This document shows, one piece after another, positions 7,721-16,400 of a DNA stretch of 64,000 nucleotides (positions are counted from its first letter, which is position 1; every line of letters starts with the position of its first letter). The notes under the pieces are model-generated. The model worked only from the letters and a program-made list of their open reading frames with translations, did not search any database and was not told the DNA's origin. A program made the translations under genes and the position numbers. Source of the stretch: a virus; IMG/VR virus record IMGVR_UViG_3300027782_005743, positions 1 through 64,000 of that record; one strand, 5' to 3'.

Positions 7721-8881
7721 ATGAAACACTTAAAACCATATATATCATTTATTAATGAGGGTCGATTTTATAACGAGGAACTAAATCCAATCTTTTGGCA
7801 AGATAATACATTTAATCCAGAGGTTAGAACTAAACTATTACAAATAGCCCATGACTTTTATGCAGATTTAAAAGTTACTGTCCCAATTGAAGATATTCAA
7901 TTGACTGGCTCTTTAGCAAATTATAACTGGACAGAACATTCTGATCTTGATGTCCATGTCATAATGGATTTATCTACAATTAATCCAGATCTTGAACTGG
8001 TTAAGACAGCAATGGAAGGTCTTAAAACTACCTGGAATCAAAGGCACCCAGTTACTATTCACGGATTTGATGTTGAACTCTATGCTCAAGATATTAATCA
8101 ATTACACTTGGCTTCTGGCTTATATTCATTAATGAAGAATGAATGGCTTAGAGAACCTGAGTTTAACCCACCAATTATTGATCCTAAAGACGTTGATGTA
8201 AAAGCTGATTCATATATTTTTGCAATCAAGCAAATAATCAATGACTTAAAAGAGTCTAGTCCACAAGAAGCTAGAGATATTATGGAAAGAGCGTCAGTTC
8301 TAAAGAAAAAGATTTCAAAATCAAGAGATGAACAGCTTGCAAATAAAGGCGGAGAATTCTCAATTGAAAATCTAGTATTTAAAAAACTTAGAAATGAAGG
8401 TTGGATTGGTAAACTAATTGATATTAAAGCGCAAGCCTATTCCCGTATTTATTCTGAACCAACTGGTGCAATTGATTCAGAATTATCAACTGAAGTAGAC
8501 GTGATTGATGAATCACTAGTTGGAAAAGGCAGTACAATATTGGTACTTGGGCCAGAGGTTGAAGGTGCTAAACGATTATTCCTATTTCATGCTGATTGGT
8601 CAAAGCAGGTAGAAAGAAACGGTTGGACTGTAAATATGGTTGGTCTTACTGCACCAGTTTATATCATTCAAGAACAAGAAGGCCGATTAGTTGCAAAGGT
8701 TATATCGATAAGTCCAGGTAATTTAAAGAAATATGTAGGCCTTACTGACTATAATGTAGTCCTAAATTCCAAAACAAAAACTCCGTTTTGGCATCAAACT
8801 GTTAACTATACAAATGCTGCTGCTTTATTAAAAGATCTATCAGCCAGCATTCGTTCAATACCGGAAGTTACCTTTAATTAA
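7721..8881 (+). CDS. Tagged nucleotidyltransferase-fold protein, candidate injected effector
   Basis: 386 residues. Residues 1-13 (MKHLKPYISFINE) form the capsid-targeting-like tag. Residues 61-80 carry the polymerase-beta-type nucleotidyltransferase signature: G63-S64 and the D75-x-D77 pair, with E119 in VEL as a plausible third carboxylate. The C-terminal half (about 250-386) is a separate mixed domain I do not recognise. The fold transfers nucleoside monophosphates to proteins, RNA or small molecules. With the tag I infer a head-packaged enzyme acting early in infection. The target is unknown. Confidence 0.72.
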   Translation: MKHLKPYISFINEGRFYNEELNPIFWQDNTFNPEVRTKLLQIAHDFYADLKVTVPIEDIQLTGSLANYNWTEHSDLDVHVIMDLSTINPDLELVKTAMEGLKTTWNQRHPVTIHGFDVELYAQDINQLHLASGLYSLMKNEWLREPEFNPPIIDPKDVDVKADSYIFAIKQIINDLKESSPQEARDIMERASVLKKKISKSRDEQLANKGGEFSIENLVFKKLRNEGWIGKLIDIKAQAYSRIYSEPTGAIDSELSTEVDVIDESLVGKGSTILVLGPEVEGAKRLFLFHADWSKQVERNGWTVNMVGLTAPVYIIQEQEGRLVAKVISISPGNLKKYVGLTDYNVVLNSKTKTPFWHQTVNYTNAAALLKDLSASIRSIPEVTFN

Positions 8882-8932
8882 ACCTATGAATTTGCAACTA
8901 TACCGAACCTCTTAACGTAAACGTATTTTACC

Positions 8933-8962
8933 GTGGGTCCTAGCAATAGAGACCCATTTTTT
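8933..8962 (+). terminator. Rho-independent terminator
   Basis: TGGGTC (8934-8939) pairs with GACCCA (8951-8956), followed by six T. The T run merges into a GGTATATTAG promoter-like element. Confidence 0.8.
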
Positions 8963-8972
8963 GGTATATTAG
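8963..8972 (+). promoter_or_regulatory. GGTATATTAG promoter-like element
   Basis: TATATT acts as a likely -10 hexamer, directly after a terminator and 24 nt before the ATG at 8997. Same element as upstream of several other units. Confidence 0.45.
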
Positions 8973-8996
8973 ATTAGACTCATTTAAAAAGACACT

Positions 8997-9359
8997 ATGA
9001 AACAATTCGTAACTGATAAGTATGACTTGTTGTTAAGTAAAAATCCTTGCGATATATTTACTTATTATAATGTTAATGAGATGCATGGCCTAAATTTAAA
9101 AGATTGTTTAAATTATAATAATACAACTCAAGATTCTTATATTACTGGATGGTGTAATTATATTCCAAACTCAGATAGACACTTTGTATTTATTAACCTT
9201 AGTCGATGCAATAATAATATTGAAATGTTTGGTATTATAATGCACGAGCTTATGCATCTTAGCTTTGACCTACACACTGACGAAGAGGCTATTATTACTT
9301 GGGCAGAACTTGAATCATATAAAGCTTATAAATTAATAAAGAATAATAAAAACTTTTAG
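8997..9359 (+). CDS. Small HExxH zinc-peptidase-like protein
   Basis: 120 residues. IIMHELMHLSFDLHTDEEA (about 81-99) contains the zincin motif H-E-L-M-H followed by an acidic helix that could supply the third ligand. The rest lacks a recognisable subdomain. It is short for a protease and may be a minimal zincin or an inactive relative. It is the first gene after a terminator-promoter junction and precedes the topoisomerase genes. Confidence 0.6.
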   Translation: MKQFVTDKYDLLLSKNPCDIFTYYNVNEMHGLNLKDCLNYNNTTQDSYITGWCNYIPNSDRHFVFINLSRCNNNIEMFGIIMHELMHLSFDLHTDEEAIITWAELESYKAYKLIKNNKNF

Positions 9360-9383
9360 TACTTTTACAAATACAATAAAAAT

Positions 9384-11219
9384 ATGGCATCTAATAAAGA
9401 CATAGGAAAGAAGTATCAATTGCTAGACGAGATTGAACACGTACTAAAAAGACCCGGCATGTATATTGGTTCTACTAAACCTCATACCGGAAATGAATGG
9501 ATCCTAGAAGATGGAGTCTATGAAAAATATGAACTCACATATAACCCAGGTTTTCTTAAGTTGTTTGATGAGATCATTTCAAATTCAGTTGATGAGCATA
9601 AGCGATCAGGTAAAATCAATACAATTAAAGTAACTACTACCCTAGACACTATTACCATTTGGGATAATGGCGGAATCCCAGTAGTTCAACATCCTGAACA
9701 TAAGGTTTGGATTCCTGAATTAATTTTTGCTAATCTTAGAGCTGGTTCAAATTTTAATGACGATGAAGGTCGTACTGTTGCAGGTACAAATGGAGTAGGT
9801 GCATCGCTGGTTAATATATTCTCAAAGAAGTTTGTTATTGATACAGCGGATGGTAAGAATCGTTTGCTACAAACATTTACCAATAACATGGCAAACCGAA
9901 CCCCTGCCAAAATTAGTCGCAGCAGCCAAGGTTTTACTGAGATTACGTATGTTCCAGATCTGGCCAGATTTGAAATGAAAGAGATTAATGCAAGCAATTG
10001 GAAGATGATGCGTAAACGTGTTATTGATATTGCTGCCGCAAATCCAGGTCTTAAATTAGAATTCAATGGGGAAAAGTTTAAGTTTAAAACATTTAAAGAA
10101 TACGTTGATCTTTATGTAAAGGATTCAATTTGGGAAAAGTCAAAAGACTGGGAATTTGCAATGGGAGTTTCAAAAGAAGGTTTTCAATCTATTTCATTTG
10201 TTAATTCAATTCAAACCAAAGACGGCGGAACTCATGAAGCTTATATCTTAAATCAAGTCATTGAGTACTTACGTATCATGATTAAGAAAAAACATAAGGT
10301 TGAAGTTAAACCTTCTGAAATAAAAAACCATCTATTTCTTTTTATAAATTGTACAGTCTTAAATCCAGCGTTCTCTTCCCAAACTAAAGAGAAGTTAATT
10401 ACTGAACCTAAAGATTTTGGTACAAAACATGATGTAACTGAAAAATTTGCAAAAGCGGTATTTACGTCAGAAGTAATTCAGTCTCTACTAGATTGGATTG
10501 AACAAAAGAAAAATGCAGATGAGAGAGCTGAACTTCGTAAATTAAATAAGTCTCTTGCAAATACTAAAGTCCTAAAGCTAATTGATGCAAAAGGTAAGGA
10601 CCGTAACAAATGTGTTCTTGGAATATTTGAAGGTATGTCTGCTCTATCAGCAGTTCGTAAATTTAGAGATCCTCAAAGCTTTGGAGCATTTCCATTAAAG
10701 GGTAAGTTCCTAAATGTAAGTGAGATGACAAACTCTGGAGTTATACAGAATGACGAGGTTGTTCAGTTGATGGCTTCATTAGGAATTAAGTTAGGCGAAG
10801 AACCCAAGGATCTTAGATACGGCAAGGTCTACATCTACACTGATGCAGACCCAGACGGAGACTCAATTGCTGCTCTCCTAATAAACTTCTTTAATAAGTA
10901 TTGGCCAGAACTATTTGATCAAGGTCGAATATTTAAAGTAATGACTCCACTTGTTGTTGCAAAGAAAGGTAAAGAAGTAAAGCCATTCTATTCAAATGAA
11001 GAATATTCTGCATGGGAAAAGAAAGCCGGCTCAAAGGGTTGGGATGTTGAATATAAGAAAGGACTTGCTGCTCTTGAAGATGTTGAGTACCGAGATATTA
11101 TACACAGCCCAGTTCTGGTTAAACTTCAAAATGATAAGTTATATAAAGACAGTCTTAGTGATTGGTTTGGTTCTGACTCTGAACCTCGTAAAGAAAAACT
11201 TCTTAAGCTTTCAATATAA
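9384..11219 (+). CDS. DNA topoisomerase II large subunit (T4 gp39/gp60-like)
   Basis: 611 residues. The GHKL ATPase part begins with HVLKRPGMYIGS (about 18-29), with EIISNSVDEH and DNGG-type ATP motifs and GTNGVGASLVN (about 135-145). The TOPRIM part has its Glu in IFEGMSALSAV and the metal motif YTDADPDGD near residue 487. T4 splits this subunit into gp39 and gp60; here both parts are in one gene. With the medium subunit at 11614 it forms the phage type II topoisomerase that supports replication. Confidence 0.93.
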   Translation: MASNKDIGKKYQLLDEIEHVLKRPGMYIGSTKPHTGNEWILEDGVYEKYELTYNPGFLKLFDEIISNSVDEHKRSGKINTIKVTTTLDTITIWDNGGIPVVQHPEHKVWIPELIFANLRAGSNFNDDEGRTVAGTNGVGASLVNIFSKKFVIDTADGKNRLLQTFTNNMANRTPAKISRSSQGFTEITYVPDLARFEMKEINASNWKMMRKRVIDIAAANPGLKLEFNGEKFKFKTFKEYVDLYVKDSIWEKSKDWEFAMGVSKEGFQSISFVNSIQTKDGGTHEAYILNQVIEYLRIMIKKKHKVEVKPSEIKNHLFLFINCTVLNPAFSSQTKEKLITEPKDFGTKHDVTEKFAKAVFTSEVIQSLLDWIEQKKNADERAELRKLNKSLANTKVLKLIDAKGKDRNKCVLGIFEGMSALSAVRKFRDPQSFGAFPLKGKFLNVSEMTNSGVIQNDEVVQLMASLGIKLGEEPKDLRYGKVYIYTDADPDGDSIAALLINFFNKYWPELFDQGRIFKVMTPLVVAKKGKEVKPFYSNEEYSAWEKKAGSKGWDVEYKKGLAALEDVEYRDIIHSPVLVKLQNDKLYKDSLSDWFGSDSEPRKEKLLKLSI

Positions 11220-11599
11220 TGACAGATAACAAAACCTTAATCCTTGCAGAGTTTGAACAGCTTAAAGGCCAATTCGTAATCAATGCCAGCTGGGAAATTG
11301 AAAGACTTGTAGCAGTTGGTGAAGACGATATGGACTACTACTGGATAACCTATAATGGCCGAAAACTAAAATGGAATACTTGTGTCGGGCGCATCATGCC
11401 GCTTAAAGGCCATTTACAAAATAAAGATTATTCAGAATTAATTAGAATAGCTAAGCTAAATCATTACGATCAGGTCACTCTTTGGGGTAATAAAGAACCT
11501 GAGAAATTTCAGACAGCCTGTGACGAACACATTAAAGAAGTTTTAACTTTACCAGAAGACCACCGTTTTTTAACTGAGGTCTATATGGAACTAAATTAG
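11219..11599 (+). CDS. Hypothetical protein between topoisomerase subunits
   Basis: 126 residues, soluble, with a beta-rich first half (YYWITYNGRKLKWNTCVGRI) and a helical second half. No motif I recognise. Its start overlaps the stop of the large subunit by one base, so it is translationally coupled. Its position suggests co-expression with replication genes only. Confidence 0.6.
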   Translation: MTDNKTLILAEFEQLKGQFVINASWEIERLVAVGEDDMDYYWITYNGRKLKWNTCVGRIMPLKGHLQNKDYSELIRIAKLNHYDQVTLWGNKEPEKFQTACDEHIKEVLTLPEDHRFLTEVYMELN

Positions 11600-11608
11600 T
11601 ATATTAAT
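11598..11608 (+). promoter_or_regulatory. AGTATATTAAT promoter-like element
   Basis: TATATT six bases before the ATG at 11614, overlapping the previous stop. It may give extra transcription of the medium subunit. Confidence 0.35.
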
Positions 11609-11613
11609 AAAGC

Positions 11614-12975
11614 ATGAATCAACTACAAAATAAAACAGTTACTGAGTATCTTGACCAGGACTATGCAATGTACGGCATGTACACGTTAGAGAGTAGAGCA
11701 ATTCCATCTGTGATTGATGGTTTTAAACCTACTGCTCGTAAAATTATCTACATTGCAGATAAAGTTTGGAAATCAGGTAATGAGAAACCCTTAAAGATAT
11801 TTCAATTAGGCGGACGTATTGCAGCTGATGCACATTACCACCATGGCGATGGATCCTTAAATGGTGCAATTATTGGAATGGCTCAATCATTTAAGAACTC
11901 GTTACCTCTACTTGAAGAACTTGGTCAATTTGGTTCGCTTCGATCTCCTGAAGCTGGAGCTGCTCGTTATATTTCAACCAAATTAACTTCAAACTTTAGA
12001 TTATTATATAAAGACTTTGAACTATTAGAAAATCAGGTTGAAGAAGGCAATACAATTGAACCTAAATATTTCTTACCAGTTATTCCAACTGTCCTATTAA
12101 ATGGAAGTTCAGGTATTGCTGTAGGTTTTGCAACCAATATTCTTAATCGTAATCCACTTGACCTAGTTGATGCTTGTGTTAAAGTGCTTGATGGTAAAAA
12201 GGTTGGCAAATTACTTCCATGGTGGAAAGAATATTCTGGCCCAGTTGAGTCGGTTGCTGGTACCAATCAATATGTAATGCGTGGAGTATACGAGATTCAA
12301 AATACAACTACGGTTAACATTACAGAGTTACCGCCATCAATGACCTTTCAAAAATACGAAGTATATCTTAACTCTTTAGTAGATAGAGGAATTGTTTATT
12401 CGTATGAAGACAATTCAACTAACGGCATTAATTATACAATTAAATTTGCACGAGCAACCCTAGCTGATCTTATTGCAAAGGGCAAGCTTGATCAAACCCT
12501 TAAAATGGTTGAGACTGAAACTGAGAACTTAACGTGTTTAAATGAACGAGGTAAATTAATAATCTTTGAAGAGGTTTCTCAAGTTGTAGAATACTTTGTA
12601 ACTTTCAGATTAAGTTTCTATTCAAAGCGAAAAGCTTTCCTAATTAATAAGTACACTGACGAACTTAAATATCTTTCAAACCGAGCACGCTTTGTAAAAC
12701 TTATAGTGGATGAAAAATTAAAGGTTAATAATGTTCCACGAAAAGAAATAGTAGAATACCTGCAAGCAAATGGATTTGACGAAGTGAATGGGTCTTACAG
12801 TTACTTACTAAACATGCCAATTCATTCCTTAACCAAAGAAACCTATGAGCAATTATTAAAAGAGGTTGCGGATAAGAAAATTGAATTGGCTGAAATTAAA
12901 AAATTAGAACCAATTGATATGTACAGAACAGATTTAACTGATCTTAAAAAGAATTTAAAAACAACACTAAAATAA
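11614..12975 (+). CDS. DNA topoisomerase II medium subunit (T4 gp52-like)
   Basis: 453 residues, GyrA/ParC N-terminal type. RAIPSVIDGFKPTARKIIY (about 28-46) is the conserved entry of the breakage-reunion domain. YHHGDGSLNGAIIGMAQ follows, and SPEAGAARYIS gives the catalytic tyrosine at Y119. The gyrase-type C-terminal DNA-wrapping blades are absent, as in T4 gp52. It acts with the large subunit as the DNA-cutting part of the enzyme. Confidence 0.93.
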   Translation: MNQLQNKTVTEYLDQDYAMYGMYTLESRAIPSVIDGFKPTARKIIYIADKVWKSGNEKPLKIFQLGGRIAADAHYHHGDGSLNGAIIGMAQSFKNSLPLLEELGQFGSLRSPEAGAARYISTKLTSNFRLLYKDFELLENQVEEGNTIEPKYFLPVIPTVLLNGSSGIAVGFATNILNRNPLDLVDACVKVLDGKKVGKLLPWWKEYSGPVESVAGTNQYVMRGVYEIQNTTTVNITELPPSMTFQKYEVYLNSLVDRGIVYSYEDNSTNGINYTIKFARATLADLIAKGKLDQTLKMVETETENLTCLNERGKLIIFEEVSQVVEYFVTFRLSFYSKRKAFLINKYTDELKYLSNRARFVKLIVDEKLKVNNVPRKEIVEYLQANGFDEVNGSYSYLLNMPIHSLTKETYEQLLKEVADKKIELAEIKKLEPIDMYRTDLTDLKKNLKTTLK

Positions 12976-12977
12976 AG

Positions 12978-13349
12978 ATGGAAAGACACGAAGTAATTTC
13001 GCAAACTTTAGGTTTTCCAGGAAGAATGATTTCTGGTTCAAAGAGCGGATATCGAGATAGATACCCAAACAATCTAGTAATATTCAATGCAAACGTATGC
13101 ACTGCTCAAAATAAAATATGGTATGGAGACTTAGACTTAGCACTAGATAAAGAAAAACTTTCCTTATTGGCAGTAGCATTAGGTCAAGATCTATATGTTC
13201 TATACGAAATGGATGGCCGATTTGAAAATGAAAAGTCTCCAATAATTAAATCAGCCCAAGTTGTTTTTAAAGCAGATGGAACTTGGGAACTTGGACAAAG
13301 ACCGAGCTATTCAAGTATTGATATTGAAACATTAACCATACAAAACTAA
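12978..13349 (+). CDS. Conserved-looking hypothetical protein
   Basis: 123 residues, two bases after the topoisomerase gene. The opening MERHEVISQTLGFPGRMISGSKSGYRDRYPN is Gly/Arg-rich; the middle alternates strand-like and helical segments (KIWYGDLDLALDKEKLSLLAVAL). It looks like a small folded domain, but I cannot assign it. Confidence 0.55.
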   Translation: MERHEVISQTLGFPGRMISGSKSGYRDRYPNNLVIFNANVCTAQNKIWYGDLDLALDKEKLSLLAVALGQDLYVLYEMDGRFENEKSPIIKSAQVVFKADGTWELGQRPSYSSIDIETLTIQN

Positions 13350-13353
13350 GTTA

Positions 13354-13818
13354 ATGGAATTAATTAGCACATACATTTGTAAAAAAGGAGATATTGGGGT
13401 CCATGATAATATGTTTGGCGGAACCATTCTTTCAATAATAGACGATGCATCAGCCAGCTATTCTTCTCAAGTTTGTGATACTCAACGTATTGTTACCCTA
13501 AAGATTGATGAACTTGTCTTTAAAAAACCAGTTAAGGTTGGCAATATCCTAAAAGTATATGCAAATGTAAAAGAGTTTGGTACAACATCAGTTACTTTGT
13601 ATATTGAAGTTCGCAAGCACAATGTCTATACTGGTTTACAAACAGTTGTAACCCATACCAATATTAAATTTGTTAGAATAGACGATGAAGGTAATTCACT
13701 TGCAATAAGTAATTTAGTTAAAGAGAGGTATGCTGATCGTATGAAAGAATTTGGCAGAGCTCTATTTACTCCAGAAGAAATGATACAGCTAACAAAGAAA
13801 TCTAAGAATAAGAATTAA
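13354..13818 (+). CDS. Hotdog-fold acyl-CoA thioesterase
   Basis: 154 residues. HDNMFGGTILSIIDDASA (about 17-34) matches the N-x-x-G-G-x-[IL]-[LM]-x-x-[IM]-D signature of YciA-type acyl-CoA thioesterases, followed by the strand pattern IDELVFKKPVKVGNILKVYANV and EVRKHN. The family hydrolyses acyl-CoA thioesters. It is unusual next to replication genes. It could adjust host lipid or CoA pools, or act on an acyl group used in surface sugars. Confidence 0.8.
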   Translation: MELISTYICKKGDIGVHDNMFGGTILSIIDDASASYSSQVCDTQRIVTLKIDELVFKKPVKVGNILKVYANVKEFGTTSVTLYIEVRKHNVYTGLQTVVTHTNIKFVRIDDEGNSLAISNLVKERYADRMKEFGRALFTPEEMIQLTKKSKNKN

Positions 13819-13819
13819 T

Positions 13820-14566
13820 TTATAGGGTAATACCTACAATAATTGAAGCGGTCTCCTGTAAAGGGCTGACCGCTTTATTTATGTAATATGGATAGCCTTG
13901 ATAGCTTAGTACATATAATAACCCAATCGAATATTTCTTGGTTAGGCTTAATGTAATTGAATTTGTACTACGAATATTTAAGTTGTTATTGAAACTAACT
14001 TGGCGATCTGAATAAATTGCTGGTTGAAATAGGGTAATTGATGATACTTTAACTAGCGAATGGATTGCATCAAACCTAAATCGGGTTGATGCTCTAACTG
14101 TAAAATTATTCATATCAGCATTTGAGCTTGATGAATAGTATTCTGGTAAAATTAATTCAGAAATATTAAGCGTACATTTTTTAGTCTTAATAAAGGTTAA
14201 CCCAAAACCCAAACCTATTGAGCTTCTAAGATTAATTTTACGTTGAAACGATTTTTCGTTCTCAGTAAAACCCATTAATTTCCAATTACCAGTTAGTGTC
14301 TTTGTTAAGTTGGCGGTTGTATAGAATTCGTTCTCATATAAATTCATATGTGCTGTACCATATGGAGACAGTTTACTCCATCTATAATTGGAATTGACCG
14401 ACCAGGTATATTTACCAGTATCCTTTTTGATTTCTAGCTTAACCGTAAGCCCAAGAGAACTAAAATTTCCCTTGGAACCATCAGCTCCAAGGGAAAGATT
14501 TTTAGCAATTTGGCCATTGCTTATTTGAGCCAATAATAGTACAGCTACTAATAATAAGTATCTCAT
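13820..14566 (-). CDS. Secreted outer-membrane beta-barrel (DUF481-like)
   Basis: 248 residues. A signal peptide at 1-18 (LLLVAVLLLAQISNGQ) is followed by repeated amphipathic strands (YTWSVNSNYRWSKLS, NFTVRASTRFRFDAI, NSITLSLTKKYSIGLLY) and a C-terminal strand ending in IIVGITL. The layout fits a 10-12 strand barrel of the YdiY/DUF481 kind. It would insert in the host outer membrane. Encoded beside a tail-collar protein and endolysin, it may alter the surface during infection or block superinfection. It could also be an acquired host gene. Confidence 0.65.
   Translation of the reverse strand: MRYLLLVAVLLLAQISNGQIAKNLSLGADGSKGNFSSLGLTVKLEIKKDTGKYTWSVNSNYRWSKLSPYGTAHMNLYENEFYTTANLTKTLTGNWKLMGFTENEKSFQRKINLRSSIGLGFGLTFIKTKKCTLNISELILPEYYSSSSNADMNNFTVRASTRFRFDAIHSLVKVSSITLFQPAIYSDRQVSFNNNLNIRSTNSITLSLTKKYSIGLLYVLSYQGYPYYINKAVSPLQETASIIVGITL
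13846..13878 (+). terminator. Hairpin at a convergent gene junction
   Basis: AAGCGGTC (13846-13853) pairs with GACCGCTT (13868-13875), then a broken T stretch. It lies inside the last codons of the minus-strand gene at 13820-14566 and probably ends plus-strand transcription. Confidence 0.55.
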
Positions 14567-14580
14567 TTAACTAATTGAGT

Positions 14581-14871
14581 TTATGGACGCATTGGATATT
14601 CGCCAGCGATTGCAATATAAAACGGAATATATTGTTTATCACGATAATGCGTTTGACCAGGAACATGATCTAAGATATTTCCTCTATCATCTCTAAGTCT
14701 TAGGTCAGGTAGTGCAAATGTATGTTGGCCGTCTCCGCCATACGCTCCACCGATTAAAGAGAATAGGGCAGGATTTTCTTCTGCTGATAAAATTTGACCT
14801 TCACATTTTGCCCAGCCTTCTGGTGCCCAATCCCATGAGAATTGTGCAATTGTTCCAATAAAAGTTTCCAT
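14581..14871 (-). CDS. Phage tail collar domain protein
   Basis: 96 residues. GTIAQFSWDWAPEGWAKCEGQILS at the start and FSLIGGAYGGDGQHTFALPDLR (about 37-58) match the tail-collar domain (MdpB-like, PF07484 type), common in short tail-fibre tip proteins and in secreted bacterial homologues. At this length it is essentially one domain. Probably part of the adsorption apparatus. Confidence 0.85.
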   Translation of the reverse strand: METFIGTIAQFSWDWAPEGWAKCEGQILSAEENPALFSLIGGAYGGDGQHTFALPDLRLRDDRGNILDHVPGQTHYRDKQYIPFYIAIAGEYPMRP

Positions 14872-14883
14872 TGTTTTATTTTA

Positions 14884-15702
14884 TTATTTTAATAACGCGT
14901 AATATTCGTTAAAGTGTTTTAGCCTATCGTCTAAACCTAACGTTCCACCATTTACTCTTTTAGTAACTGCAGTTACGGTTGCAGTATCTGCACCCTTATC
15001 GCAAATTGCCCAAAGATTATTTGATTGAAAAAAGAAAGCAGCTGATGCTAATGGGTATTTAGTAGCAACCAGATCTGGATTAGCTAAAATATCTTCACTA
15101 ACCGTTTTATCAAATCGGGTATAGTTTTCTTTACCGGTTAATTGAATATAACCGCGACCTCTAAATTTCCAACCGTCTCCGCTAGCTTCAGCACCATTGC
15201 CCATACGACTACTATAAACTCGGTTTGCAATTTTTTCAGGTTGTCTTTGATATGGTAAAGCAGCAGCTTCATTAACAAAATACTTACCAAATGTTCCAGT
15301 AAGACCCTTTGCTGAATAGTTTAAATTTTCTTGTACAGCTTTAAATCCGCCACTTTCGTGTCCACATTGAGAAAGAAAGTGTGCAAGTCTTAACGATGTA
15401 GTAATTCCAAATTTAGCAGCAGTATCTGGGATTTGAGCAATAACTGCATCTGGTACAAGCCCTTTAAGTGCAAAAAGTTTAAATTCACTAGTTGGAATTA
15501 CTGGTTGGGCAGGTGTAACCGGTCCCATTAATTTGTCCCAAGAAGATTGAACGATTGTGCCATCTGCGGTTAAACCATTAGCCAGTTGCCAGTCTTTCAC
15601 CTTTTTTTCAGTTACTGGCCCAAATTGGCCGTCTGCTGTTAATCCAAGCTTGGTTTGAAGTTGGCTAACATCTGGCCCGGTTGATCCATTTTTTAATAAC
15701 AT
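14884..15702 (-). CDS. Endolysin: peptidoglycan-binding plus GH19 hydrolase
   Basis: 272 residues. Residues 2-60 form a PG_binding_1 domain (STGPDVSQLQTKLGLTADGQFGP). Residues about 75-272 form a glycoside hydrolase 19 domain: CGHESGGF with catalytic-type E116, QENLNYS with E125, and GRGYIQLTGKENY near 185-197. There is no signal peptide, so export would need a holin. A late box on the minus strand precedes it. It cuts the glycan strands of peptidoglycan during lysis. Confidence 0.9.
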   Translation of the reverse strand: MLLKNGSTGPDVSQLQTKLGLTADGQFGPVTEKKVKDWQLANGLTADGTIVQSSWDKLMGPVTPAQPVIPTSEFKLFALKGLVPDAVIAQIPDTAAKFGITTSLRLAHFLSQCGHESGGFKAVQENLNYSAKGLTGTFGKYFVNEAAALPYQRQPEKIANRVYSSRMGNGAEASGDGWKFRGRGYIQLTGKENYTRFDKTVSEDILANPDLVATKYPLASAAFFFQSNNLWAICDKGADTATVTAVTKRVNGGTLGLDDRLKHFNEYYALLK

Positions 15703-15718
15703 AAATATGAGTTTCTTG

Positions 15719-15726
15719 TTATTTAT
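15719..15726 (-). promoter_or_regulatory. Minus-strand late promoter box
   Basis: TTATTTAT on the plus strand reads ATAAATAA on the minus strand, 16 nt before the endolysin start codon. Confidence 0.5.
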
Positions 15727-15756
15727 TCAGTGGGTTCATCCTATCTAAATAGAAGA

Positions 15757-15764
15757 ATAAATAA
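15757..15764 (+). promoter_or_regulatory. Late promoter box, divergent from the endolysin box
   Basis: ATAAATAA six bases before the ATG at 15771. With the minus-strand box at 15719 it makes a back-to-back late promoter pair. Confidence 0.5.
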
Positions 15765-15770
15765 TCAAGT

Positions 15771-16142
15771 ATGAGCCTATACATTAACAAACGAACTTCA
15801 AAATTAATATTAAATTGGTGTATTGAAAAATATGGACCAAGTGCATATGCTAATGTGAAAACGTTAACAATTAACTTAGATCCTAACCTGGGATGCTTTG
15901 GTCAATACTTTCCATACCCGAATACAATTATGATAAATCCCAAGAAGCACAGATCGCTTATTGCACTATGTTCAACTATCATACATGAGTATACACATTT
16001 TCAACAAGATATGGTAAAGTATTTGGAATACCGAACCAGCTATGAAAATCATCCATATGAGATAAGCTCAAATAATCGAGGTGATCGTGATAAGCTTGAG
16101 GCCAGGCGGTATGTTTTAGGGAAACTACGCAAGCGATTGTAG
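15771..16142 (+). CDS. Small HExxH metallopeptidase-like protein
   Basis: 123 residues. CSTIIHEYTHFQQDM (about 67-81) holds the zincin motif H-E-Y-T-H. ENHPYEISSN (about 92-101) holds a conserved His/Glu pair that probably gives the third ligand; this pair is frequent in small phage zincins. A basic C-terminus follows. The substrate is unknown; a virion or lysis role is possible from the late promoter. Confidence 0.65.
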   Translation: MSLYINKRTSKLILNWCIEKYGPSAYANVKTLTINLDPNLGCFGQYFPYPNTIMINPKKHRSLIALCSTIIHEYTHFQQDMVKYLEYRTSYENHPYEISSNNRGDRDKLEARRYVLGKLRKRL

Positions 16143-16150
16143 TATAATTA
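16141..16150 (+). promoter_or_regulatory. AGTATAATTA promoter-like element
   Basis: TATAAT hexamer just upstream of a late box, so the lipoprotein gene may have both host-type and late promoters. Confidence 0.35.
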
Positions 16151-16153
16151 CTC

Positions 16154-16162
16154 TATAAATAA
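16154..16162 (+). promoter_or_regulatory. Late promoter box (TATAAATAA)
   Basis: Full match to the T4 consensus TATAAATA, 20 nt before the ATG at 16183. Confidence 0.6.
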
Positions 16163-16182
16163 CAAAAATAAAACAAGAACAA

Positions 16183-16377
16183 ATGAGAAAGTCAATTTTC
16201 GCTATCGTTGCTATCACTGCAATGCTTGCTGTTGCTAGCTGTCAAAACGCAGCAACTGAGACGCCAGTTACAATTGGAGCTGATTCAACACTAGTTGATT
16301 CAACCGACTGTATTACTCCGGATTCATGTACTGTAGTTAATTTAACTTCAGCGACTGATACGATAGTGTCTAAGTAA
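16183..16377 (+). CDS. Small secreted lipoprotein
   Basis: 64 residues. A basic start, a hydrophobic stretch and a lipobox AVAS-C (Cys at about 20) give a lipoprotein signal peptide. The mature part is about 44 residues, Thr/Asp-rich with two further Cys. Near the endolysin and followed by two single-helix proteins, it is a candidate outer spanin, but that is inference from position only. Confidence 0.65.
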   Translation: MRKSIFAIVAITAMLAVASCQNAATETPVTIGADSTLVDSTDCITPDSCTVVNLTSATDTIVSK

Positions 16378-16400
16378 TTAGTTAACACTTTTTACTATCT

